64,000 nt of DNA from Acidobacteriota bacterium (lineage in GTDB: Bacteria > Acidobacteriota > Vicinamibacteria > Vicinamibacterales > SCN-69-37). Below the pieces are notes generated by a model, which searched no databases, had not been told where the DNA came from, and saw only the letters and a list, made by a program, of their open reading frames with translations. The stretch spans positions 22,197 through 86,196 of the forward strand of contig CANIII010000023.1 in NCBI GenBank assembly GCA_947467605.1. The letters are read 5' to 3'. Numbering within the stretch: the stretch's first letter is position 1; each line of letters opens with the position of its first letter. A program made the position numbers and the translations under genes. Of this stretch, positions 17,411 through 26,817 are shown piece by piece.

Positions 17411-20400
17411 TTGAAGCAATCATCTGCACTCAATCGTCATTGGCCCATGCTCCGCGTGCTGGCCGCCGCACTTCTTGCCGGTGTCTGGGCGTTCAGCGCC
17501 GACCAGCTGATTGTCGATGCCGCCGGCCGGCAAGCCCCAGCCACCGCTGCCCCGCAGGCGCCCGCCACACCGGCCGCCGCAGGTTGCCGCGTGACCGGCA
17601 AGGTCTCGGCCCAAATCGCGAATCCAATGCGCGCGCAGATGGCTCAACTCGCTCAAATGGCCCAGGGCCGAGGCGGCGCTGCGCAGACGGCCGTCGCTGA
17701 GATCCCCGCCACCGTCGACACGGCCCTCCCAGGTGCCACCATCGTCGTCTACCAGGGCACGCGCCTCGTCGTAGCGACCTCGACGGAAGCCGACGGCAAG
17801 TTCACGATCCGATTCACGCCGGGCCAGACGTTTCACGTCACCGCCGAGATGATGTCGTTCGCGAAGGCGGAAAAGGACATCACGCTCAAGGCGCTGCCGT
17901 GCGACACGACGCTCGACTTTCAGTTGACGTTGCGTCCGCGGAATGAACCACTGAACGCGCCGGCCGCAGGCCAGACGGCAGCGGCCACGCCGACGAGCAC
18001 CACCGCGGCGGCGACGCCAGCCGCGCCGGGTGCGCGCGGCACTGGCGCGCCGGCACGGCCGGCAGGCCAGACTGCGGCAGCGCCGGGTGGACGCGGCTTC
18101 GCGCAGTTGAACGTCACGCAAGACGCCACAGGCGCGGCCGCAGTCGCGGCATTGCCCGTCGCTGATCAGAATGCCGAGCTCGCAGCGTTCCTGCCGCCGG
18201 GCTTCAGCTTGAGCGGCGCGAATGCCGAAGCGGTGTCGGTGAATGGCGGCGGTGATGCGATCAACGTGGATCGCGGCATGCTCAACGACCGCATGACGGC
18301 GATTGGTCGCGGTGAATTTGATCCGGCGACGGGCCAGTTCGGTGAAGGCTTCACAGCACCGGGCGGTGGTGGTGCGGGTGGTGATGGCCAGGGCCGTGCG
18401 GGTGGACCCGGCGGTGGTGGCGATGGCGGCGGCCGCGGTGGTGGCGGTGGCCTTGGCGGATTCCAGCTCGGCGGCCGCGGTGGCCGCGGCCAGAGCCTGT
18501 ATCAGGGTTCGGTGAACTACACGTATGGCGGGTCGGCGCTCAACACGACGGGCATTCAGCCGCGGAATGGCGTTCCCACAGAGGTGTCGCAACTGCCGTT
18601 CGCGCAGAACTCGTACGGCGCGACGATCGGCGGTCCACTGATCATCCCCGGCCTCTACCCCGACACGAAGCGTCGCACGAGCTTCCAGCTCAACTACACG
18701 GGCAACCACTCGACCAACATTCAGGATCAGTACGCGACGGTGCCGACGGCAGCGATGCGCGCGGGTGACTTCTCGTCGAGCACAGTGCAACTCATCAATC
18801 CGAAAACGGGCAAGGCGTACGCGAACAATCAGATCCCTGTGAGCCAGATGGATCCTGCGGCGCTCGCGCTGCTCCGCTACATCCCGCTGCCGAACGTGGA
18901 CGGCACGACGGTGCAGAACCTGCACACAACGGGCACGACGCTCAACTCATCAAACAGCATCAGCCTGCGCATCAACCAGAACCTGACGCCGAATCTGCCC
19001 GAGCCTCGTGCCGGCGGTGCGGGTGCGCGTGGCGGCGGTGCGGCCGGCGGCGGTCGTGGCGGCGGTGGCGCCCAGGGCGGCGGACGCGGTGGTCGCGGCG
19101 GCTTGACGATCAACCTCTCGGCGCAGCTGCAGTATCGCGGCAACTCGAGCGAGCAGTTCAACATCATGCCGCAGCTCGGCGGTACGACGAAGAGCACGAG
19201 CGTCACCGTGCCGATCACACTGACGGTCGCGAAGGGACGCACGAATCACAACTTCACCGTCAACATTGCGCACACAAGCAACGAGACGACGAATCAGTTC
19301 TCGAATGCGACGAATGTGGCCGGGCTCGCGGGCATCACGTATCCGACCGCGCAGGACGCGCTCAACTGGGGCGTGCCCAACCTGACGTTCTCGAACTTCA
19401 ACGTGCGGGGTGCGTCGGCCAATCTCCGAACCGACAATCGCATCACGACGAGCTACACGTTGTCGAAACCGCTGGGCAAACATCAGATGCGGTTTGGCAC
19501 AGACTTCCGCTACGACGCGTCATCGAGCGCGAGCAACAACAACGCGCGCGGCTCGTTCACGTTCACCGGTCTCTACACCGGCAACGGCGCGCTGGCCTCG
19601 CGTAACACCGGCGCGGACGTCGCGGACTTCCTGCTCGGCATGCCGCAACAGGCGACGCTGCAAGTGGGCGGCACCACACGCCTCCGCGACAGGACGTTCT
19701 CCATGTATGTCGAAGACAACTGGCAGCGCAGCGCAAAGATGACGTTCAACCTGGGCCTGCGCTGGGAAGTGGCGATGCCGTACACCGAAGCCGACGGCAA
19801 GATGGCCAACCTCGATGTGACGCAGGCATTCACCGCCGCCAGCGTGGTGACGCCCGGCATGACGGGCGCGGCATCAGGCACGACATTCGGATCGGGACTC
19901 GTCAAGACCGACTGGAACAACATCGGTCCGCGTGTCGGCATGGCCTACCGCCTCGCGCGCAACACGATTCTCAACACGAGCTACAGCATCACCTACAACG
20001 CGTCGTCCTACGCGTCGATCGCGCGCAACCTCGTCGGGCAACCGCCGTTTGCCGTGGCCGAGACAAACGTCGGCACGCTCGCCTCACCGCTCTCGCTGCA
20101 GACGGGCCTGCTCGGCGCGGCGGCAACAACGACGAATAACTACGGTGTGGATCCGAACTTCGGCCTGGGCATGATCCAAACATGGAACACGACCGTGTCG
20201 CGAAGCTTCTGGAAGATCTGGTCCGCGACCGTCGGCTACACAGGCACGCGAGGCACGAGCCTCGATCTGCTGCGCGCGCCGAACCGCAACCCGGACGGCA
20301 CGCTCCGCATTGCAGGCGTGCAGGCCTTCACGTGGGAATCCTCCGGCGGTCATTCGCTGCTGTCACTTGGCAACATCTCGGTGCAGCGCGGCATGGCGAA

Positions 20401-21076
20401 CGGCATGCGCTTCGGTGCGTCCTACACGCTCGCCAAGTCGAAAGACAACGCGTCGTCACTCGGCGCGGGGAGTTCCGTGGTGGCGCAGAACGATCAGGAT
20501 CTTGAGGCGGAATACGCGCTCTCGAACTTCGATCGACGACACCAGTTCTCGGCGAACATGACGTGGGAATTGCCGTTCGGCGTCGGCCGTCGATGGTTCT
20601 CCAACGGCGGCCTGATCGCGGCGATTGCTGGTGAGTGGTCGATGAATCTGAATCTGACCGCGCAGTCGGGTTCGCCGTTCACGCCGCGCGTGGTCGGCGC
20701 CACAAGCAGCGTCGCCAACGGCACGAGCGGTTCACTGCGCGCGAACTACTCGGGCGCAGAGATCTCGTCGTCTGATCCGTCGCTGCTCAGCTACTTCAAC
20801 ACCGGGGCGTTCTCGGTGCCTGCGGCCGGCACGTTCGGCACGGCGCCGCGCAACATCATCATCGGCCCGGGCGGGCATGTGATCAACGCGACGTTCTCGC
20901 GCGACATGCGCATCGGCGGCAATCGCGCCATCTCGCTGCAGGTCAACGCGAACAATCTCTTCAACACGATTCAGTGGACGTCGATCGACACCAACATCAA
21001 CTCCAACACGTTCGGTCAGGTGACGCGATTCGCCGGACTGCGCACGATTACGCTCAACGCGAGGGTCAGGTTCTAA
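17411..21076 (+). CDS. Oar-like TonB-dependent receptor with carboxypeptidase-regulatory domain
   Basis: A 1221-residue outer-membrane protein. The TTG at 17411 is preferred over 17393 because GGAGGG sits six bases upstream. Order: signal peptide; a carboxypeptidase regulatory-like beta domain at about 50-180 ('ALPGATIVVYQGTR', 'ADGKFTIRFTPGQTFHVTAE'); Ala/Pro-rich linkers; a Gly-rich tract at about 315-360; a plug-like region ('SYGATIGGPLIIPGLYP', typical of acidobacterial Oar receptors); a second Gly-rich tract at about 535-560; and a long beta-barrel ending in A-R-V-R-F, an outer-membrane insertion signal. It probably imports or binds large organic ligands. A VWA gene follows two bases later. 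Confidence 0.87.
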   Translation: MKQSSALNRHWPMLRVLAAALLAGVWAFSADQLIVDAAGRQAPATAAPQAPATPAAAGCRVTGKVSAQIANPMRAQMAQLAQMAQGRGGAAQTAVAEIPATVDTALPGATIVVYQGTRLVVATSTEADGKFTIRFTPGQTFHVTAEMMSFAKAEKDITLKALPCDTTLDFQLTLRPRNEPLNAPAAGQTAAATPTSTTAAATPAAPGARGTGAPARPAGQTAAAPGGRGFAQLNVTQDATGAAAVAALPVADQNAELAAFLPPGFSLSGANAEAVSVNGGGDAINVDRGMLNDRMTAIGRGEFDPATGQFGEGFTAPGGGGAGGDGQGRAGGPGGGGDGGGRGGGGGLGGFQLGGRGGRGQSLYQGSVNYTYGGSALNTTGIQPRNGVPTEVSQLPFAQNSYGATIGGPLIIPGLYPDTKRRTSFQLNYTGNHSTNIQDQYATVPTAAMRAGDFSSSTVQLINPKTGKAYANNQIPVSQMDPAALALLRYIPLPNVDGTTVQNLHTTGTTLNSSNSISLRINQNLTPNLPEPRAGGAGARGGGAAGGGRGGGGAQGGGRGGRGGLTINLSAQLQYRGNSSEQFNIMPQLGGTTKSTSVTVPITLTVAKGRTNHNFTVNIAHTSNETTNQFSNATNVAGLAGITYPTAQDALNWGVPNLTFSNFNVRGASANLRTDNRITTSYTLSKPLGKHQMRFGTDFRYDASSSASNNNARGSFTFTGLYTGNGALASRNTGADVADFLLGMPQQATLQVGGTTRLRDRTFSMYVEDNWQRSAKMTFNLGLRWEVAMPYTEADGKMANLDVTQAFTAASVVTPGMTGAASGTTFGSGLVKTDWNNIGPRVGMAYRLARNTILNTSYSITYNASSYASIARNLVGQPPFAVAETNVGTLASPLSLQTGLLGAAATTTNNYGVDPNFGLGMIQTWNTTVSRSFWKIWSATVGYTGTRGTSLDLLRAPNRNPDGTLRIAGVQAFTWESSGGHSLLSLGNISVQRGMANGMRFGASYTLAKSKDNASSLGAGSSVVAQNDQDLEAEYALSNFDRRHQFSANMTWELPFGVGRRWFSNGGLIAAIAGEWSMNLNLTAQSGSPFTPRVVGATSSVANGTSGSLRANYSGAEISSSDPSLLSYFNTGAFSVPAAGTFGTAPRNIIIGPGGHVINATFSRDMRIGGNRAISLQVNANNLFNTIQWTSIDTNINSNTFGQVTRFAGLRTITLNARVRF

Positions 21077-21077
21077 C

Positions 21078-23405
21078 ATGCGTCTCCGACTGGTAGCCTG
21101 TCTCGGTACTCTCGTTCTGGTCTTCACGTCCGGGGTTTGGGGGCAGGCAGGTGCGCCCGCGGCTCCCCAGCGACCGATGTTTCGATCGGGGCAGAACCTC
21201 ATCCTCGTGGACGTCAGCGTGCGCGACAAGAAGGGTCAGCCGATTGATGGCCTGACCGCCGCTGATTTCGAGATTCTCGAAAACGGCAAGTCGCAGGACA
21301 TCCAGACGTTCGCGTACGAAAAGGTTGCCCCGACCTCGAAGGCAATCATCTCGGCCGCCACGCTGTCGAATGCCGGCGGCACGAAAGGCGCGGTGCCTGT
21401 CACGATCGGCCCGGCCAAACCCGGTGCCAAGCCCGCGACCCCGGCGCCCGCGCCAGCCGCGACGTCCGCGCCGACAACGACCGCGGCAGCGGTCGAAGCC
21501 ACGATTGATGCGTCGGCCGCGCCGCTCACCTCAGACCTCGTCGCGGGTCATCGCGTCTGGATCCTGTTGTTCGACACGAGCTCAATGCAGCCGGAAGATA
21601 TTCAGAAGGCGGCAGACGCCTCGCTGAAATGGACGGCCGACAAGATGTCGACGTCCGACCTGGTCGCGGTCGCGTCGATCTCGTCGACGCTACAGATCCT
21701 GACCGACTTCACGAACGACAAAGCCAAGATCACCGCCACACTGAAAGCCTTCGCGATTTCAGACGGCACAGCGGTGGCCGATGTCGATGCCAGCACGATG
21801 TCCTCAGATGAAGCGACGAACTCCGCGACGACGGATACGACGACGGTGGATGCGAGCACGCAGGCACTGGACTCGTTCAACAACGATATGCGCCTGCGCG
21901 GCCTGAAGACGATCTGCGACAGTCTCGTTGCGATCCAACAGCACAAGGCCATCCTGTATTTCAGCTCCGGTATGCAGCGCAATGGCACCGACAACGCGGT
22001 GGAATCGCGCGCGGCCGTCAACGCGTGCAGCCGAGCGAACACGTCGATCAACCCGGTGGATTCGCGTGGACTTCAGGTCGTCGTGGCAGGCGGCAGCGCG
22101 CGTCAGGGCAGCCGCGGCGGTGTGGCTGCATTCTCCGGACGAGGCGTCGCACAGCAGTTCTCACAGCTGGCCCAGCAGCAGGAAGGCTTGCAGTCACTCG
22201 CCGCCGACACCGGGGGCACGGCGTTCACCGACTCGAACGACTTCGGCGAAGCCTTTGACGCGGTTGAGAAAGAGATCTCGTCGTACTACATCCTTGGCTA
22301 CTCCAGCTCGAACTCGAAGCAGGACGGCAGCTTCCGCAAGATTCAGGTGAAGCTCAAGGCCAAGCTCGACGCGAAGCTGAGCGCGCGCGAGGGCTACTAC
22401 GCCGACCGCGACTTTGCGAACACGGCGAAGGGCGATCGCGAGAATGCACTGCAGGAACAGCTGCTGATGCCGATTCCGGCGACCGACGTGCCGCTCTTTG
22501 TGACCTCGGCGTACTTCCGATTGCCCACGGCTGACGCCTGCGGCAACCAGGTGGGCTTTGGCGGCGGTCCCGGTGGACCGGGCGGTGGCGGGCGCGGCGG
22601 CGGTGGTCGTGGCGGTCCGGGCGGCCCCGGTGGCGGCATCCCTGCGATGTTCCTGCCGACGTGCTACTACGTGCCGATCTCCGTCGCGGTGCCTGGCGAG
22701 GCGGTGCCCGTGTCGACGACCAATGAAGTGATGGACGTTCGCGGCTTCATTCGCGACGAACGCGGTGAAACCTTCGCGACGATCAAATCGACGATCACGG
22801 TGCCGCCCGCGACGAAAGACGCGCTGGCCAACAAGCAGGTGCTGTTCCAGACCGGCGCCACACTGCCACCGGGACGCTACGTGGCCAAGATCATCGTGCG
22901 CGAGAACACCACGGGTCAGATGGGCACCTTCGAAACGGCCGTCATCGTTCCTGATCTCGGACGCGCACCAGTCAAGATGAGCTCGGTCGTCCTCAGCACG
23001 CAGTTGCAGAATGCGACAGGCCGCGCCAAAACGCTCAGCCCGCTCGTGCACGACAACATCGAGATCGTGCCGAACCTCACCCACGTGGTGAATCAAGACC
23101 AGAAGCTCTACTTCTACTACGAGGTCTACGACCCGACGTTGAGCGAAGGGGCGCCGCAGGTGCGAACCAGCATGGCGTTCTATCGCAACAAGACGAAGGT
23201 GTACGAGACGCCGGTGATCGAACGCACCGCTCTCGACGCCCTCGACCGGAAGGCGGAAGTGTTCCAGTTCGCACTCGATGGCGACACGTTCAAACCCGGC
23301 GTTTACACATGCCAGGTGAACGTGGTCGACACCGTCTCGGGCACGGTCGCCTTCCAGCGCTTCACAATGGCGGTGCGCCCAAGCGTAAAGGCTGAAGTTA
23401 AATAG
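21078..23405 (+). CDS. Acidobacterial VWFA-related exported protein (TIGR03436-like)
   Basis: A 775-residue protein with a signal peptide ending 'VWGQAG'. The opening 'LILVDVSVRDKKGQPIDGLT' plus 'DFEILENGKSQDIQTFAY' is the hallmark of the VWFA-related family expanded in Acidobacteria. The MIDAS-like motif is DTSSM ('WILLFDTSSMQPED'), departing from DxSxS. Later 'KAILYFSSGMQR' and 'ISSYYILGYSSSNSKQDGSF' match the family end. A Gly-rich tract follows near residue 495-520, then a C-terminal beta domain. It begins two bases after the receptor stop, so the pair is one transcript ending at the 23415-23459 hairpin. Confidence 0.88.
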   Translation: MRLRLVACLGTLVLVFTSGVWGQAGAPAAPQRPMFRSGQNLILVDVSVRDKKGQPIDGLTAADFEILENGKSQDIQTFAYEKVAPTSKAIISAATLSNAGGTKGAVPVTIGPAKPGAKPATPAPAPAATSAPTTTAAAVEATIDASAAPLTSDLVAGHRVWILLFDTSSMQPEDIQKAADASLKWTADKMSTSDLVAVASISSTLQILTDFTNDKAKITATLKAFAISDGTAVADVDASTMSSDEATNSATTDTTTVDASTQALDSFNNDMRLRGLKTICDSLVAIQQHKAILYFSSGMQRNGTDNAVESRAAVNACSRANTSINPVDSRGLQVVVAGGSARQGSRGGVAAFSGRGVAQQFSQLAQQQEGLQSLAADTGGTAFTDSNDFGEAFDAVEKEISSYYILGYSSSNSKQDGSFRKIQVKLKAKLDAKLSAREGYYADRDFANTAKGDRENALQEQLLMPIPATDVPLFVTSAYFRLPTADACGNQVGFGGGPGGPGGGGRGGGGRGGPGGPGGGIPAMFLPTCYYVPISVAVPGEAVPVSTTNEVMDVRGFIRDERGETFATIKSTITVPPATKDALANKQVLFQTGATLPPGRYVAKIIVRENTTGQMGTFETAVIVPDLGRAPVKMSSVVLSTQLQNATGRAKTLSPLVHDNIEIVPNLTHVVNQDQKLYFYYEVYDPTLSEGAPQVRTSMAFYRNKTKVYETPVIERTALDALDRKAEVFQFALDGDTFKPGVYTCQVNVVDTVSGTVAFQRFTMAVRPSVKAEVK

Positions 23406-23414
23406 GTTTGCGGG

Positions 23415-23459
23415 AAATAAAGCCGGGAGTTAATTGCCAATTAACTCCCGGCTTTATTT
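23415..23459. terminator. Bidirectional terminator between VWA gene and thiI
   Basis: A perfect 22-base inverted repeat (23415-23436 against 23438-23459) with AT-rich ends, so it gives a T-run in either direction. It sits between convergent genes, and the thiI stop codon (23441-23443) lies within it. Confidence 0.9.
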
Positions 23460-24622
23460 GCGTGTGGGAATTTGAATGTCTCGACCGTCACACCTTCCAG
23501 CGCCATCGCGACCAGCGCCGGCACATCCAACTGGGCCTCTGCGTCTTCAACCAACTGAGGTGTCGTTCGCGTCGAGGGCAGCCGCGGCGTGAAAAGCGTG
23601 CAGCAGTCCTCATCCGGAATAATTGACGTCTCGTAGGTCCCGATCGTCCGCGCGATCGCGGTGATTTCTTCCTTGTCGTCTCCCACGAGCGGCCGCAGCA
23701 TCGGGATCGTCGCCACGCGATTGACGGCAGCGATGTTCTCAAGTGTTTGTGACGCCACCTGTCCCACCACATCACCGGTCACCAGCGCCAGCGCGTTGTG
23801 TCGCTCCGCCACGGCTTCGGCGATGCGCACCATCAGGCGTCGGTAGATCACGACACGCAGGGGGGGCGGCACATTGAGGACGACTTGCTGCTGAACGGCG
23901 CCGAATGGCACCAAGAAGAGTCGCGAGCTGAGTTGCGCGCGCGTGAGCGTCTGCACGAGCTGGCGCGCCTTGTCTTGCGACGAGCGCGACAGAATCGGGT
24001 ACGCGTGAAAGTGAATGAACGACGCGCGGCATCCGCGACGAATCATGCGCCACGCGGCCACGGGCGAATCGATGCCGCCAGACAGCAGGCACAGCACTTT
24101 GCCGCCGGTGCCGAGGGGCAAGCCGCCGGTGCCGGGTTCGCGGTGCGCATAGACCAGTGCGTGCTCTTTCAACGCTTCGACCCGGAGCGTGAGCTCGGGC
24201 TTCGTGAGATCGACGGCCCAGTTCGTGGCGTTGATGACGCGCTCACCCAGTGCGCGCTCGACTTGCGGTGATGGCGTCAGAAACAGTTTGTTGATGCGGC
24301 GCACCTTCACACGAAAGCTCTTGGGCTGCAGACCCGCGAGCATCGGCGCCATCGCATCCCACATCGCATCGATCGTCGGCTCGGTCTGCTCTGCGCGGGC
24401 GAAGTTCGCAATGCCCGGCAACATCGACAGTCGCGACCGAATCTCCGCCCAATCCGCGTTCGCGCCAAGTCGCGCCTCGATGCGCCCCTGCACGTGGCGC
24501 ACATGCGAGATGTCCTGGTCGGCCAGCAGCAATCGAATGGATCGCACAAGTGAGGCCACAAACCACGGACGATTGCGGCCCTTCAGAGCCAGTTCGAGAA
24601 AATGAATGACGAGGACGGACAC
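23441..24622 (-). CDS. thiI: tRNA 4-thiouridine sulfurtransferase ThiI
   Basis: A 393-residue enzyme for 4-thiouridine in tRNA and possibly thiamine thiazole sulfur. GTG 24622 is chosen since the conserved N-terminus ('ELALKGRNR') starts there; the frame upstream is a shadow of hpnE. THUMP domain at about 50-160; PP-loop 'LLSGGIDSPVAAW'; 'ALVTGDVVGQVASQTLENIA' is the family core; 'DCCTLFTP' holds the conserved cysteine. No rhodanese domain, so an external sulfur relay is needed for the second cysteine. It starts 10 bases after the hpnE stop. Confidence 0.9.
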   Translation of the reverse strand: MSVLVIHFLELALKGRNRPWFVASLVRSIRLLLADQDISHVRHVQGRIEARLGANADWAEIRSRLSMLPGIANFARAEQTEPTIDAMWDAMAPMLAGLQPKSFRVKVRRINKLFLTPSPQVERALGERVINATNWAVDLTKPELTLRVEALKEHALVYAHREPGTGGLPLGTGGKVLCLLSGGIDSPVAAWRMIRRGCRASFIHFHAYPILSRSSQDKARQLVQTLTRAQLSSRLFLVPFGAVQQQVVLNVPPPLRVVIYRRLMVRIAEAVAERHNALALVTGDVVGQVASQTLENIAAVNRVATIPMLRPLVGDDKEEITAIARTIGTYETSIIPDEDCCTLFTPRLPSTRTTPQLVEDAEAQLDVPALVAMALEGVTVETFKFPHANKAGS

Positions 24623-24632
24623 TGCGAAGAGT

Positions 24633-25991
24633 CTATCGGTTCGTAGCGACTGCCGCGGCGTTTCCGCTGCGTACCGCGCCTTCGATCGTTGCGGGCAATC
24701 CTGTGTCTGTCCAATCACCCGCCAGCAGAAATCCGGGTAGGGGCGTGATCGTTGACGGCCGCGGTGGTGCATCGGGCGCGAGTGAAAATGTGGCGCGTGG
24801 TTCCCGCACCACCAGTGCACGCGTGAGGGTCGCGCCCCGTGTGCCCGGCAGGGCTCTGCGGGCGTCGGCCTCGGCGCGGGCAATGACTTCGTCATTCTCG
24901 AGGCGGAGAATGTCGACTGCGCCGCTCGCCACAGCCGAGACATGCGTGCCTTCGCCGACAATCGCGTTCCGCCCAAAAAACCAATGCATCGTCCCATCCG
25001 AGAGGCCCACGAAGGGACGATCGCGGCCCATGACATCGCAATCGAACCAGAGGTTCACAGTCACGATCGGGCACGACTTCATCGCTGAGGCGTGCGCGGC
25101 GATGTCGGTGAGCGCGAGGGGCAGGTTCTCTTCCCACAGCGCGTGGAATGCGTGCCAGGGAACGGCACTGATAACGGTGCCTGCGCGAACGAGCACCTCC
25201 CCCACCTTCACGTGCGCGATGCGATCGCCACTCATCGCGATCTTCGCGGGTCGCTTGGTGAGCAACATGCCGTCGTGCGACTCGATGAACCGGATCGCCG
25301 GCGCGGCGACGAGATCGTCGAGAGGCACGCGCGGCAGGCCCACCGCCGAGTCCTCCGGACGCGGACCAAACATCTCGGCGAGCACGCGCACGAACGGGCG
25401 AGCCGCGGCTTCTTCCGGCCGCTGATTCAGCGCAGCGAACACGAGCGGATCCCACAGCCATCGCCGCATTTGCGGTGTCTGGTGTTGCTGCTCCAGCCAT
25501 TGCGACACGGTGAGCAATGCGTCAACCTTCGCGGCGGTCGCCGCTGCGCCATGGCGACGGGCGGACGTCAGCACGTGCGCGAGATGGCGAACGGACCATC
25601 GGTCGCTGATGCCCACCGCGTCCCACATCAGGAGGCCCAGCAACAAATGCCAGGGTGACGGCAAGTCGGGACAGTGCAACGCGTGACCTCGACCGTCAGG
25701 TCCGCCGGCAATCGTCAGCGACAACGTTGACTGCAGCGGCGCCTGATCCGCTGAGCCGATCTGCCGAAGCAGGTCGTACGTCTCGTTGTAGCAGCCAAAC
25801 AGGACGTGCTGTCCGTTGTCGAGCCGCTCGCCGCTGTGGCGGTCGACAAACGACGTGGTGCGGCCGCCCAGCCGTGGCGCCTGTTCGATGACGACGACTT
25901 TTGCGCCGGCCGAGGACAGGCGAACCGCGGCCGCCAGCCCCGCGCAGCCCGCGCCGATCACGACGACGTCAGCGGTACGAAGGTCTGCCAA
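24633..25991 (-). CDS. hpnE: Hydroxysqualene dehydroxylase HpnE
   Basis: A 452-residue FAD-dependent amine-oxidase-type enzyme. The N-terminal dinucleotide fold 'VVVIGAGCAGLAAAVRLSSA' is followed by 'VVIEQAPRLGGRTTSF'. The C-terminus 'GFLLAGDWTDTGLPATIEGA' is typical of HpnE/phytoene-desaturase relatives. In the HpnCDE route it reduces hydroxysqualene to squalene for hopanoids. It overlaps hpnD by 23 bases, so the assignment rests on both motif and operon. No squalene-hopene cyclase is in this window. Confidence 0.9.
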   Translation of the reverse strand: MADLRTADVVVIGAGCAGLAAAVRLSSAGAKVVVIEQAPRLGGRTTSFVDRHSGERLDNGQHVLFGCYNETYDLLRQIGSADQAPLQSTLSLTIAGGPDGRGHALHCPDLPSPWHLLLGLLMWDAVGISDRWSVRHLAHVLTSARRHGAAATAAKVDALLTVSQWLEQQHQTPQMRRWLWDPLVFAALNQRPEEAAARPFVRVLAEMFGPRPEDSAVGLPRVPLDDLVAAPAIRFIESHDGMLLTKRPAKIAMSGDRIAHVKVGEVLVRAGTVISAVPWHAFHALWEENLPLALTDIAAHASAMKSCPIVTVNLWFDCDVMGRDRPFVGLSDGTMHWFFGRNAIVGEGTHVSAVASGAVDILRLENDEVIARAEADARRALPGTRGATLTRALVVREPRATFSLAPDAPPRPSTITPLPGFLLAGDWTDTGLPATIEGAVRSGNAAAVATNR

Positions 25992-26817
25992 AGCGAGTGC
26001 GTCCGAGCACGGACAGAGCGATGCGGGCCTGTTGTATGCGATTGAGCCTGATCACCCGTGAGAAGACGTCACAGCGTTCGGCTTCGATCCGTCGCAGTGT
26101 CTCCTGATAGATCGCGCGCATGATCTCCGCGGCCAGCACCGCGCGGCGCTCGGCATCGGGCAACACCGTCGTCGCGCGGTCGAAGTACGTACGGGCGCGC
26201 GCAGCTTCGAACTCGAGTACCGCGCGTACTTTCTCAGACTTCACGCCCCCGCCGGCCTCGCGCACTTCACGAGCAATGTCTTCTTCCGTGCACCCGAACT
26301 TCGCCAGGTCGTCGAGCGGCAGATAAAGGCGCTTGAGCGCGTAGTCAACGCCGACATCGCGCAGGATGTTGGTCAGCTGCAACGCGACTCCCAGATCGCG
26401 CGCGTATTCGCGCACCACGGGGTCGTGGTACCCAAAGATTTCCGCACAGATCAGCCCAACCGAAGAGGCTACGCGGTGGCAGTACGGCTCAAGATCCGCG
26501 AAGGTCTGAAACCGTTGCGGTGTAATGTCCATCGCCACGCCGTCGATCAACGCGTCGAACTGTTCTCGTGGAAGACGGAACGGCTGGCCCCGTTCCTTCA
26601 GTGCCTTGCCCTGCGGCGTCTGGGGTTCGCCTGCGCCAAACACGCGAGCCACTTCATCACGCCACGATTCGATCGCCTTCTTCGCCAGGACCGGATCGCT
26701 CTCGAGATCCACCGCATCGTCCACCGAACGGCAGAAGTCCCAGACGGCGACGATGACGTCGCGTTTGGCTCGGGGGAGCACAAGGAACGAGTAGTAGAAG
26801 CTGGTCTTTCTTGTCAC
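25969..26817 (-). CDS. hpnD: Presqualene diphosphate synthase HpnD
   Basis: A 282-residue trans-isoprenyl synthase that condenses two farnesyl-PP to presqualene-PP. The first Asp-rich motif is 'CRSVDDAVD' and the second lies in 'LTNILRDVGVDYALKRLYLP'. The helical start 'SFYYSFLVLPRAKRDVIVAV' is usual for HpnD. Four-base overlap with hpnC upstream and 23-base overlap with hpnE downstream. Confidence 0.91.
   Translation of the reverse strand: MTRKTSFYYSFLVLPRAKRDVIVAVWDFCRSVDDAVDLESDPVLAKKAIESWRDEVARVFGAGEPQTPQGKALKERGQPFRLPREQFDALIDGVAMDITPQRFQTFADLEPYCHRVASSVGLICAEIFGYHDPVVREYARDLGVALQLTNILRDVGVDYALKRLYLPLDDLAKFGCTEEDIAREVREAGGGVKSEKVRAVLEFEAARARTYFDRATTVLPDAERRAVLAAEIMRAIYQETLRRIEAERCDVFSRVIRLNRIQQARIALSVLGRTRFGRPSYR

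Noticed and set aside
18350..18500. Gly-rich DNA repeat considered as a CRISPR or tandem repeat array
   Set aside because: Irregular GGT/GGC codon repeats inside a reading frame, without equal spacers.
17420..18925. A 501-codon minus-strand open frame inside the receptor gene
   Set aside because: The receptor on the other strand has a signal peptide, conserved blocks and a ribosome site. This frame is composition-driven.
24623..25036. Long upstream extension of the thiI frame
   Set aside because: The added residues are antisense-like and overlap hpnE in another phase. The conserved ThiI N-terminus starts at 24622.
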